A stretch of 64,000 nt of DNA, from positions 62,001 through 126,000 of the forward strand of contig NZ_LWHQ01000047.1 in assembly GCF_001653715.1 (NCBI RefSeq). Reading direction: 5' to 3'. This DNA is from Methylobacterium platani. GTDB lineage: Bacteria; Pseudomonadota; Alphaproteobacteria; Rhizobiales; Beijerinckiaceae. The translations under genes were made by a program, and so were the position numbers. This document shows positions 54,869 to 62,672 of this stretch, in pieces. The stretch's first letter is position 1. Each line of letters begins with the position of its first letter. Under the pieces are notes generated by a model. That model searched no databases. It had not been told where the DNA came from and saw nothing but the letters and a program-made list of their open reading frames with translations.

Positions 54869-56419
54869 CTACGGCAGCGCCACCTCGATCAGGAACGGCC
54901 CGCGCCGCGCCAGCGCCCCCGTCAGGGTGTCGACGAACTGCGCCAGGGTCTCGACCCGGCGCGCCTCGACGCCGTAGCCCCGCGACAGGCTCACCCAGTC
55001 GATCGCCGGATCGTCGAGGGTGAGCATGTCGATCGCCTTGCGGCCCGGATTGGCGCCGACATTGGTCAGTTCGTGGCGCAGGATCGCGTAGGAGCGGTTC
55101 GACCAGATCAGCGTCACCACGTCGAGGCGCTCGCGCGCCTGGGTCCAGAGCGCCTGGGCGGTGTAGAGGGCGCTGCCGTCGGCCTGGAGCGAGATCACCT
55201 TGCGGTCGGGGCAGGCGACCGCGGCGCCGGTCGCCATCGGGATGCCGAGCCCGATCGCGCCGCCGTTGAGCTGGAGCCAGCTGTGGGGCGCGGCCGCATG
55301 CGTCGCCGGGAAGAAGTTGCGCCCGGTCGTGACCGACTCGTCGCAGACGATCGCGCCCTCGGGGATCAGCGCGCCGAGCACCCGGGCGATCGAATCCTGG
55401 TCGAGGCGCCCTTCCCCCGGCAGCTCGGGGCGGGAGAGCGGCGGCAGCGGCGCCTCGGCCGGCGCGCCGACCGCCTCGGCGAGGCGCGAGAGCGCGTCGA
55501 TCTGGTCCTGCTCCGGCGTCGCGAGGGCGAAGACGTCGCAGGTGGGCGGGGCGAGCGCGCTCGGCTTGCCCGGATAGGCGAAGAACGCCACCGGCAGGGT
55601 CGCGCCGACGAGGATCACGTGCTTGTAGGGCGCCAGCACCTCGCGGGCCGGATCGACCGGGTAGGGCAGGCGCTCGATCGGCACCGTGCCGGCGCCGCGG
55701 TCGATGCGGGCGTTCGAGGTCATGGCGAGGAGCTTCGCCCCGGTCTTCTCCGCGATGCGGGCGGCGATGCGCCGTCCCTCGCCCTGCACGGCCCGGTCGC
55801 CGAGATGCAGGAGCACCGGCTCGCCGCTGCGCAAGGCCGCGACGGCGTGGGCGATCGCCTCGTCGCTCGCCAGCGGGCGCTCAGGGATCGCCGGCAGCGG
55901 CGCGATGCCGGAGCCCTCCTCCCAGGCGGTGTCGGCGGGCAGGATCAGGGTGGCGACGCCGCCCGGCGCCGTGCGGGCGGCGACGACCGCGTCGGCCCCG
56001 TCCGCCGCCACCGCCTTGGCGCTCATGCCGGTGCGGACCCAGGCCGAGACGGGACCTGCCAGCCCCTCGATGTCGGAGGTCAGCGGCGCGTCGAAGGCGC
56101 GGTGATAGGTGGCGTGCTCGCCCACGATGTTGACGATCGGCGAGCGGGCGCGGCGCGCGTTGTGCAGGTTGGCGATGCCGTTGCCGAGGCCGGGCCCGAG
56201 ATGCAGCAGCGTCGAGGCCGGCTTGCCGGCCATGCGGGCATAGCCGTCGGCGGCGCCCGTGGCCCCGCCCTCGAACAGGCACAGCACCGCCCGCATCCCC
56301 TCGACCCGGTCGAGGGCGGCGACGAAGTGCATCTCCGAGGTGCCCGGATTGGTGAAGCACACCTCCACGCCCCCCGCCACCAGGGTGCGCACCAGGCTCT
56401 CGGCCCCGTTCATCGCCAT
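54869..56419 (-). CDS. ThDP-dependent acetolactate-synthase-like enzyme
   Basis: 516 residues. The pyrimidine domain carries the catalytic Glu near FEGGATGAADGYARM, and the pyrophosphate motif is ADGSALYTAQALWTQARERL with the ending NRSY. It belongs to the acetolactate synthase / benzoylformate decarboxylase / IlvB-like superfamily. It is shorter than biosynthetic IlvB, has no regulatory subunit gene next to it, and the opening FTNPGTSEMHFVAALD occurs in a poorly characterised IlvG-like clade. Substrate cannot be assigned. GGAGACGCC precedes the ATG. Confidence 0.85.
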   Translation of the reverse strand: MAMNGAESLVRTLVAGGVEVCFTNPGTSEMHFVAALDRVEGMRAVLCLFEGGATGAADGYARMAGKPASTLLHLGPGLGNGIANLHNARRARSPIVNIVGEHATYHRAFDAPLTSDIEGLAGPVSAWVRTGMSAKAVAADGADAVVAARTAPGGVATLILPADTAWEEGSGIAPLPAIPERPLASDEAIAHAVAALRSGEPVLLHLGDRAVQGEGRRIAARIAEKTGAKLLAMTSNARIDRGAGTVPIERLPYPVDPAREVLAPYKHVILVGATLPVAFFAYPGKPSALAPPTCDVFALATPEQDQIDALSRLAEAVGAPAEAPLPPLSRPELPGEGRLDQDSIARVLGALIPEGAIVCDESVTTGRNFFPATHAAAPHSWLQLNGGAIGLGIPMATGAAVACPDRKVISLQADGSALYTAQALWTQARERLDVVTLIWSNRSYAILRHELTNVGANPGRKAIDMLTLDDPAIDWVSLSRGYGVEARRVETLAQFVDTLTGALARRGPFLIEVALP

Positions 56420-56661
56420 CGGCGTCTCCTCGTCTCGCGGGCATCTGGCGGCCCGGTTCGGGTTGTGATCTCGGTGATAGGGGATTTCGCCGGGGTGTGT
56501 GAGGGCCTCGGGGGCATGGGTGGGTAGGCGCCGGTCTCACGCAGCCGTGCCGCAGCGGCACGATCGATGCTGACCCCGAACGTTCCGGGGCGCCGCAACC
56601 CCCGCCCCGCTAGCACGTTCGTTGCACCGTGCGGCGGGTGGTGCACCCGGTGGAGACCCCG

Positions 56662-57723
56662 ATGAAGCTGTTCCAGTGCCAATCCTGCGGCAACATCCTG
56701 TATTTCGAGAACCGGACCTGCCAGCGCTGCGGCCACCGCCTCGCCTACCTGCCGGAGACCCGCACGCTCTCGGCGCTCGTGCCCGCCGGCGGAGAGGACT
56801 GGTCGCCGCTCGCGGTGCCCGACCGGCCGAGCCGGTTCTGCGCCAACGCCGTGCACGATGCCTGCAACTGGCTGGTGCCGCCGGGCTCGGGCGACGCCTT
56901 CTGCCTCGCCTGCCGCCACAACGGAACGATCCCCGACGTCTCGAACCCGGATTACCTCGCCAAGTGGCGCGAGATGGAATTCGCCAAGCACCGGCTGTTC
57001 TACAGCCTCCTGCGCTGGAACCTGCCGCTGAAGACCCGGGCCGAGGATCCAGAGCACGGGCTGATCTTCCACTTCCTGGCCGATCCGCCGGAGAACCAGG
57101 GCCCGAAGGTGATGACCGGGCACGACAACGGCGTGATCACCATCGCGCTCGTCGAGGCCGACGACGCCGAGCGCGAGAAGCGCCGGCGCGAGATGGGCGA
57201 GCCCTACCGCACGCTGCTCGGGCATTTCCGCCACGAGGTCGGGCACCATTACTGGGACATCCTGGTGCGCGACGCCGGCCGGCTGGACGCCTGCCGGGCG
57301 GTGTTCGGCGACGATTCGCAGGATTACGACGCGGCGCTGCAGCGCCACTACGAGCAGGGCACGCCGGCCAACTGGCAGGAGACCCACGTCTCGGCCTACG
57401 CCACCACCCATCCGTGGGAGGACTTCGCCGAGACCTGGGCGCATTACCTGCACATCGTCGACACGCTGGAGATGGCGAGCGCCTTCGGCATGCAGGTCCA
57501 TCCGCTGCTCGACGCGGGCGGCGAGCTCGCGGCACGCATCGACTTCGACCCCTACGAGGCGCAGGGCATCGAGCAGATCGTGGCGGCCTGGCTGCCCTTC
57601 GTCTTCGCCCTCAACAGCGTCAACCGGGCGATGGGCCAGGGCGACCTCTACCCCTTCGTGCTGGCCCCGCCGGTGATCGCCAAGCTCGGCTTCATCCACG
57701 GCCTCGTCCACGGGACGATCTGA
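56662..57723 (+). CDS. Putative zinc-dependent metallopeptidase (Peptidase_Mx-type)
   Basis: 353 residues. The N-terminus is a zinc ribbon (CQSCGN and CQRCGH, residues 5-26), and a second Cys cluster lies near FCLACRHNG. The catalytic zinc motif is HEVGHH (191-196, FRHEVGHHYWD) and EDFAETWAHYLHI offers the third ligand. This family of uncharacterised bacterial proteins is predicted to be cytoplasmic peptidases. ATG at 56662 follows GGTGGAGACC; a frame from 56629 exists upstream. Substrate unknown. Confidence 0.85.
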   Translation: MKLFQCQSCGNILYFENRTCQRCGHRLAYLPETRTLSALVPAGGEDWSPLAVPDRPSRFCANAVHDACNWLVPPGSGDAFCLACRHNGTIPDVSNPDYLAKWREMEFAKHRLFYSLLRWNLPLKTRAEDPEHGLIFHFLADPPENQGPKVMTGHDNGVITIALVEADDAEREKRRREMGEPYRTLLGHFRHEVGHHYWDILVRDAGRLDACRAVFGDDSQDYDAALQRHYEQGTPANWQETHVSAYATTHPWEDFAETWAHYLHIVDTLEMASAFGMQVHPLLDAGGELAARIDFDPYEAQGIEQIVAAWLPFVFALNSVNRAMGQGDLYPFVLAPPVIAKLGFIHGLVHGTI

Positions 57724-57865
57724 TGGGCATGCCCTGACCCGGAGGAAGCAATCCGTCTCGCCACGGCCGTAGCCTCCGCGGCCGGGGCGGTCCATGATGG
57801 GCCGACGCGCCCGAAGAATCGGGCCGCCCCGCCCGCGCGAGCGGGCCGATGGAGGGACACGCCGA

Positions 57866-58864
57866 ATGAAGCTCGCCAGCCTGAAGCACGGCCGCGACGG
57901 CCGCCTCGTCGTGGTCTCGCGCGACCTCACCCGCGCCACCGACGCCTTCATCGTGGTGCCGACGCTGCAGCGCGCCCTCGACGAGTGGGAGCGCTACGCC
58001 CCGGCGCTCGAGGCCCTGGCCGAGCAGCTCGAGCACGGCTCGGTGCCCTCGTTCCGCTTCCACGAGCACGATTGCGCCGCCCCCCTCCCCCGCGCCTATG
58101 CCCGCCGCCACGCCGCCGCCTGGCCGGCCTACCCGGCCCTGCTGCGCCAGGCCGCGGGCGCCGAGGCGCCGGCGGGCGAGGCGGCCCCCTTGCGCCACGC
58201 CGCCTCCGACGCCTTCCTGGGGCCCCGCGATCCCCTCGCGCACGACGATCCGGCCGCCTCCCTCGACCTCTCGGCGGGCCTCGCGGTCGTCACCGGCGAC
58301 GTGCCCCGGGGCGCCGACGCGGCCGCGGCGGCGGGCGCCGTCCGGCTGGTGGCGCTGGTGGCCGAGGTGATCCGCCACGACCGGCTGCGGCCGGACGGGC
58401 TCGACCTCGACGGGGCCGAGGCGCCGGCGCTCGCCGCGAGCCTGTCCCCCGTCGCGGTCACACCCGACGAGCTCGGCGAGGCCTGGCGCGACGGCGCTCT
58501 GCACCGCAAGCTCCTGGTCAGCCGCAACGGCAAGACGCTCGGCTGCCCCGAGTCCGGCGCGGATCTCGGGCACAGCCTCGTCGCCCTGGTGGCCGAGGCG
58601 GCGCGCCATCGCGCCCTCGGCGCCGGCACGATCGTCAGCGCCGGCCCGGTCTCGAACCGCGGCATCGACGGCGGACCCGGCCGCGCAGCCGCCGAGGGCG
58701 GCGCGGGCCATGCCTGCCTCGCCGAAGCCCGGGCGGCCGAGGCCCTGACCTCCGGCTGGGCCCGCACGCCCTATCTCGCGGCCGGCGACCGCTTCCGGAT
58801 CGAGATGAAGGATGCCGGCGGGCACTCGATCTTCGGGGCGATCGAGCACGACGTCGCCGGCTGA
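57866..58864 (+). CDS. Fumarylacetoacetate-hydrolase-family protein
   Basis: 332 residues. FAH fold with the C-terminal metal-binding region EMKDAGGHSIFGAIEH typical of the family, and a preceding cap domain with SLSPVAVTPDELG. Members cleave carbon-carbon bonds in 2-keto acids or act as acylpyruvases, hydratases or decarboxylases in aromatic breakdown. The neighbours do not point to one pathway. GGAGGGA lies 11 bases before the ATG. Confidence 0.86.
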   Translation: MKLASLKHGRDGRLVVVSRDLTRATDAFIVVPTLQRALDEWERYAPALEALAEQLEHGSVPSFRFHEHDCAAPLPRAYARRHAAAWPAYPALLRQAAGAEAPAGEAAPLRHAASDAFLGPRDPLAHDDPAASLDLSAGLAVVTGDVPRGADAAAAAGAVRLVALVAEVIRHDRLRPDGLDLDGAEAPALAASLSPVAVTPDELGEAWRDGALHRKLLVSRNGKTLGCPESGADLGHSLVALVAEAARHRALGAGTIVSAGPVSNRGIDGGPGRAAAEGGAGHACLAEARAAEALTSGWARTPYLAAGDRFRIEMKDAGGHSIFGAIEHDVAG

Positions 58865-59092
58865 CGCAGAGGCGGCCCGGCGCGGGACCTCGTCCTGCGC
58901 CGGATCCGGCGGAACGATGCAACCGCCTTGCGGCACTGTTGCAACTGAATGCAAGATCAACGCGGCCATCGAGTTAGGGCTTCGTTCGGAATTGGGTGAC
59001 AGGAACAGGTCACGCTGGCGTCGTCGGCATCGGGATACAACCGATGGTCGCTTTTGATCCAGCCACAACCTGGATTGCCCTCCATCCCGACG

Positions 59093-60343
59093 ATGCGCCT
59101 TCGATCGGACCTCGCCCTCGCGCTCGCCCGTTTCCGGCACGACCGGCGCGGCACGATCGTCATGCTGTTCGGCGTGCTGCTGCCGATCGTGGCGATGGGC
59201 ATGGTCGGCGCGGCCGAGATCGCCGAGGTGATGCTCGCGCGGTCGAAGCTCCAGGGCGACGTCGATGCGGCGGCGCTCCAGGGCGCCGGGGAGTTCGGCG
59301 TCGACCAGTCCGCCGCCACGGCGGAGCGCACGCGCCTCTACGCCGACGACATGGCCGCCCCGTTGCGCCGGCGCTGGACGATCGCCTCGACCGTCGCGAT
59401 CGATGCCGCGTCCCGCGCCGTCACGGTGCGCCAGACCGCGCATCGGGCCTCGTTCTTCGGCAGCCTGCTGCCGCCGGGCGGCTGGACCCTGCAGGCCTCC
59501 GCCACGGCGGTCCGCACCGCGCGCAAGCCGCTCTGCGTCCTCGGCCTCCAGGGCGGCGGCCCCTTGGGCAACCCGGACAGCATCGCGCTTCAGGGCAATT
59601 CCGCGGTCGCCGCGAGCGACTGCCTCGTCCAGAGCAACGCCAGCCTGACCGCGGCCGGGGCCTCCTCGGTCCGGGCCGGCGAGGCCCGCGCGGCCGGCAG
59701 CGCCTCGGGTGCGATCTCGCCGGCGGCGGTGACCGACGCGCCGGCGCTGCCGGACCCGTTCGCCGGCCTGCGGATCGACGCGCCGGTCCTGTGCCAGTCG
59801 ATCGTGCTCGGTCTCGGCAGCAACACGGTCTATCTCAAGCCCGGCGTGCATTGCAGCACCATCACGGTGCTGGGGGACCTGCACCTCATCCTCGAGCCGG
59901 GCGAGCACTACTTCGTCGGCCCGACCCTGAACGTCGGCGGCCGGTCCACGATCAGCGGCAGCGACGTCGTCGTCATCCTCGCCGGGGTGCCGGCGCTGCA
60001 GGTCACCGGCAACGCCGTGCTCGACCTCGAGGGCCGCAGGAGCGGGCCCTTTGCCGGCTTCGTGCTGGTCTCCGCCCGCAGCTTCGTCGGCGATGTCGCG
60101 ATTTCGACCAACAACGCCCGCAGGCTGATCGGCACGGTCTACCTGCCGAATGCGAGCCTCACCGTGAGCGGCAACAACAACCGGGTCGCCGACCAGTCGC
60201 CCTGGACCGTCGTGGTGGCGCGGACGATCCGGACGCAGGGCAGCGCCACCCTCACCATCAACGCGAACTACGCGCTCTCGCCGGTGCCGACACCGCCCGG
60301 GGTCGGGCCGCCGAAGGACCAGCCGGCACGCCTGACCCAGTAG
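59093..60343 (+). CDS. TadG-like N-terminus joined to a beta-helix-like exported region
   Basis: 416 residues. Residues about 14-70 (HDRRGTIVMLFGVLLPIVAM then SKLQGDVDAAALQGAG) match the pseudopilin-like N-terminus of TadE/TadG proteins, with a membrane anchor at about 20-42. The rest lacks a von Willebrand domain; residues about 165-400 are short Gly/Asn/Val repeats such as VYLPNASLTVSGNNN that look like a beta-solenoid. It is probably exported and membrane-attached. ATG at 59093; the preceding 228 bases hold GTGAC-N8-GTCAC at 58996-59013 and no gene. Confidence 0.78.
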   Translation: MRLRSDLALALARFRHDRRGTIVMLFGVLLPIVAMGMVGAAEIAEVMLARSKLQGDVDAAALQGAGEFGVDQSAATAERTRLYADDMAAPLRRRWTIASTVAIDAASRAVTVRQTAHRASFFGSLLPPGGWTLQASATAVRTARKPLCVLGLQGGGPLGNPDSIALQGNSAVAASDCLVQSNASLTAAGASSVRAGEARAAGSASGAISPAAVTDAPALPDPFAGLRIDAPVLCQSIVLGLGSNTVYLKPGVHCSTITVLGDLHLILEPGEHYFVGPTLNVGGRSTISGSDVVVILAGVPALQVTGNAVLDLEGRRSGPFAGFVLVSARSFVGDVAISTNNARRLIGTVYLPNASLTVSGNNNRVADQSPWTVVVARTIRTQGSATLTINANYALSPVPTPPGVGPPKDQPARLTQ

Positions 60344-60359
60344 TGGAAAGATCCGGCGC

Positions 60360-61697
60360 CTATTCGACGACCGGGTCGTCGTCTCCCGCCAGGGCAAGGC
60401 GGTGCAGGGTCGCGAGCGCCCGCGCCAAGTCGTCGCGGGCCGGCGTCGCGAGGGCGAGCCGGACGGCGTTGGGGGCGTGGCCGGGGCTCACCGCGAAGGA
60501 GGCGGCGGGGATGAGGGCGATGCCGCGGCGCAGGGCGGCGGCCGCATAGGCCTCGGCGCGCCAGGTCTCGGGCAGTTCGAGCCAGAGGTGATAGGCCGCC
60601 TCGTCCCCCGCCACCGTCAGGCCGGCGAGGCAGGCCCGCGCGAGCGCCTGGCGCTCGGCGGCGTCGCGCCGCTTGGCCAGGGCGAGGCGGGCGGCGGAGC
60701 CGTCGCCCATCCAGCACGTGCCGGCGGCGAGCGCCAGCCCCTGCGCGCTCCAGCCGCCCTGGCGCACCGAGGCGGCGAGGCGGCCGACCAGGGCGGGCGG
60801 GCTGACGATCATCCCGACGGTCAGGCCCGGCATCACCCGCTTCGACAGGCTGTCGACCAGGATCGCGTGCTCCGGCGCCCGCGCGGCGATCGGGTCGGCG
60901 TCGCGCAGGAAGCCGTAGACCGCGTCCTCGACCGCGACGAGCCCGGTCTGCGCCAGCACGGCGGCGATCTCCGCCCGGCGCTCCGGCCCCATGGTCAGGC
61001 CGAGGGGATTCTGCAGGGTCGGCTGCAGGTAGAGGCCGCGGAGCGGCGTGGCGCGGTGCGCCTGGAGGATGGAATCGGGCCGCACGCCCTCGCCGTCGAC
61101 GGAAAGCGGCACCAGGGCGATGCCGAGCCGCGCCGCGATGCCCTTGATCACCGGGTAGGTCAGCGGCTCGCAGCCGACGCGCTCCCCCGGCGGGGCGAGC
61201 GCCGCGAGCGCCGCGGCCAGCCCCTGGCGGCCGTTGCCGGCGAACAGGATCCCGGCCGGATCGGGCGAGAAGTCGCCACGGGCGAGGAAGCGGGCGGCGA
61301 CGGCCCGGGCCTGCGGCGTGCCGGCCGGACCGTGGAGGGTCAGCGCCGCCTCGACGGCGCCGCGCCCGAGCCCCGCCAGGGTCTCGGCGAGCAGGTCCTC
61401 CTGCTCCGGCAGGCGCGACATGGTGCGCTGGAGGTCGAGGGCGGTCGGCGGCGGCTCGGCCTGGATCGGCTCCGGCGCACCGAGATCGGAGCGGATGTAG
61501 GTCCCGCGCCCGACCTCGCCGAGGACGAGGCCGCGGCGCGCAAGCTCGGCGTAGACCCGGCTCGCCGTCGAGACCGCGATGCCGCGGGCATAGGCGAAGT
61601 CGCGCTGGGGCGGCAGCCGGTCGCCCGGGCGCAGGGTGCCGGCGGCGATCTCCGCCGCGACCGCGTCGGCGATGCCGCGGTAATCGGTACCGGCCAT
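60360..61697 (-). CDS. MocR-type GntR/aminotransferase regulator
   Basis: 445 residues. A GntR winged helix (1-70, with LPPQRDFAYARGIAVSTASR) is joined to a fold-type I aminotransferase domain with the PLP lysine Lys286 (VDSLSKRVMPGLTVG). MocR proteins bind PLP or its adduct and control amino-compound or vitamin B6 genes. It is divergent from the DUF1127 gene, and a 10-bp inverted repeat in the shared spacer is a likely binding site. Convergent with the Tad-like gene, 16 bases apart. Confidence 0.9.
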   Translation of the reverse strand: MAGTDYRGIADAVAAEIAAGTLRPGDRLPPQRDFAYARGIAVSTASRVYAELARRGLVLGEVGRGTYIRSDLGAPEPIQAEPPPTALDLQRTMSRLPEQEDLLAETLAGLGRGAVEAALTLHGPAGTPQARAVAARFLARGDFSPDPAGILFAGNGRQGLAAALAALAPPGERVGCEPLTYPVIKGIAARLGIALVPLSVDGEGVRPDSILQAHRATPLRGLYLQPTLQNPLGLTMGPERRAEIAAVLAQTGLVAVEDAVYGFLRDADPIAARAPEHAILVDSLSKRVMPGLTVGMIVSPPALVGRLAASVRQGGWSAQGLALAAGTCWMGDGSAARLALAKRRDAAERQALARACLAGLTVAGDEAAYHLWLELPETWRAEAYAAAALRRGIALIPAASFAVSPGHAPNAVRLALATPARDDLARALATLHRLALAGDDDPVVE

Positions 61698-61720
61698 GAT
61701 TGCTCCGAGCGCAATGTTCC

Positions 61721-61750
61721 GATTGCACCGAGAACTTTATCGGTACAATC
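61721..61750. promoter_or_regulatory. MocR candidate operator / divergent promoter
   Basis: GATTGCACCG (61721-61730) and CGGTACAATC (61741-61750) are near-exact inverted copies (one mismatch) with a 10-base spacer. TACAAT (61744) and TTGCAC (61723) could serve as -10 and -35 for the DUF1127 gene. It lies 24-53 bases upstream of the MocR start. Confidence 0.55.
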
Positions 61751-61801
61751 CTGACGGCGCAATCCCGGCCGGACTGCCCCTCCCCGCTCGGATCGACCAT
61801 C

Positions 61802-61999
61802 ATGCCCGTCGTCTCGCTGCCCCTTCCCGGCTCCGCCCGCCTTCCCGCCCCGTCCCGTCCGGCGCTCCCGCGCCTGTGGTGGCGGCGCCTCCGGGACCGC
61901 CGGGTCCTCGCCGACCTCTCCCCCGCCCAGATGCGCGACGCCGGCCTCGATCCGGACGCGGTGCGGCGGGAGAGCCGCAAGCCGTTCTGGCGTGCCTGA
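61802..61999 (+). CDS. DUF1127 small protein
   Basis: 65 residues. The C-terminal arginine-rich motif LWWRRLRDRRVLADLSPAQM followed by RDAGLD is diagnostic of DUF1127. In Agrobacterium and Rhodobacter small DUF1127 proteins influence phosphate and carbon metabolism and RNA turnover. The N-terminal 25 residues are Pro/Ala-rich and probably disordered. Divergent from the MocR gene. Confidence 0.82.
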   Translation: MPVVSLPLPGSARLPAPSRPALPRLWWRRLRDRRVLADLSPAQMRDAGLDPDAVRRESRKPFWRA

Positions 62000-62079
62000 C
62001 CGCTGCGCCCGCACGCAAGGACGGTTCACCGGAGCCGGCTCCCGCCTTACCTTGAGGCGAGCAATCCCGGAGGCCGTCG

Positions 62080-62523
62080 ATGCCGGACACTGAAACCCTC
62101 GCCGAACTCGTGCCGGAGGCGCCGGTGACCGCCGTGCGCCCGGCGATCCACCTCGACCATTGCGTCATCCACGTCTCGGACTGGGAGCGCTCGACCGCGT
62201 TCTACCGCGACGTCCTCGACGCGGAGGTCATCCCGGTCGGGCGCGGCTACGCCTACCGCTTCGGCGGCGTGCAGCTGAACTGCCACGGCCCCGGCCAGAT
62301 CGGCGAGCCGCGGGCCCGGATCCCGGTGGCGCCCGGCAACAGCGACCTGTGCTTCCGCTGGCACGGCCCGATCGAGGAGGCGGTGGCCCATCTGGAGCGC
62401 CACGGCGTCCCGGTCGAGCTGGGGCCGGTGCCGCGCCACGGGGCGGTGGGCGAGGGGATCAGCGTCTATTTCCGCGATCCGGACGGGTCGCTGATGGAGT
62501 TCATCACCTATCCGACGGGATGA
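62080..62523 (+). CDS. VOC-family protein
   Basis: 147 residues. Two VOC modules: HLDHCVIHVSDWERSTAFY with a candidate His ligand, and a second with RFGGVQLNCHG, ending SLMEFITYP with the usual Glu ligand. Length fits single-domain extradiol-like or glyoxalase-like members often annotated as virulence-associated VOC proteins. Substrate unknown. CCGGAGG precedes the ATG by 5-6 bases. Followed by a 30-base perfect palindrome. Confidence 0.82.
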   Translation: MPDTETLAELVPEAPVTAVRPAIHLDHCVIHVSDWERSTAFYRDVLDAEVIPVGRGYAYRFGGVQLNCHGPGQIGEPRARIPVAPGNSDLCFRWHGPIEEAVAHLERHGVPVELGPVPRHGAVGEGISVYFRDPDGSLMEFITYPTG

Positions 62524-62530
62524 TACCGCA

Positions 62531-62596
62531 GCGCCCTCGAACGGATCCGTTCGAGGGCGCAAGAGTTCGAGGGCGCGAGAGTTCGAGGGCGCAAAG
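62531..62596. repeat. 30-base palindrome plus three 16-base tandem repeats
   Basis: 62531-62560 reads the same on both strands (GCGCCCTCGAACGGA then its complement, centred on GGATCC). Its right arm GTTCGAGGGCGC then repeats at 62565 and 62581, giving three 16-base units from 62549 to 62596 (fillers AAGA, GAGA, AAAG). It starts 8 bases after the VOC stop. The palindrome can act as terminator; the extra arms allow alternative pairings. Confidence 0.85.
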
Positions 62597-62672
62597 AGCA
62601 CGAGCCGCGACACGGATCGACCGCCGGGCGACGACCGGCGCCGGTTTACGGGGGAGAAATGGCCGGGATGCG

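Noticed and set aside
56575-56596. CCCCGAACGTTCCGGGG as an operator before the metallopeptidase gene
   Set aside because: The repeat is imperfect (an extra C in the right half) and close to what GC-rich spacers give by chance, so I did not list it.
62549-62596. Short tandem repeats as a possible CRISPR remnant
   Set aside because: The 16-base units are contiguous with 4-base variation and no spacers; they derive from one arm of the adjacent palindrome.
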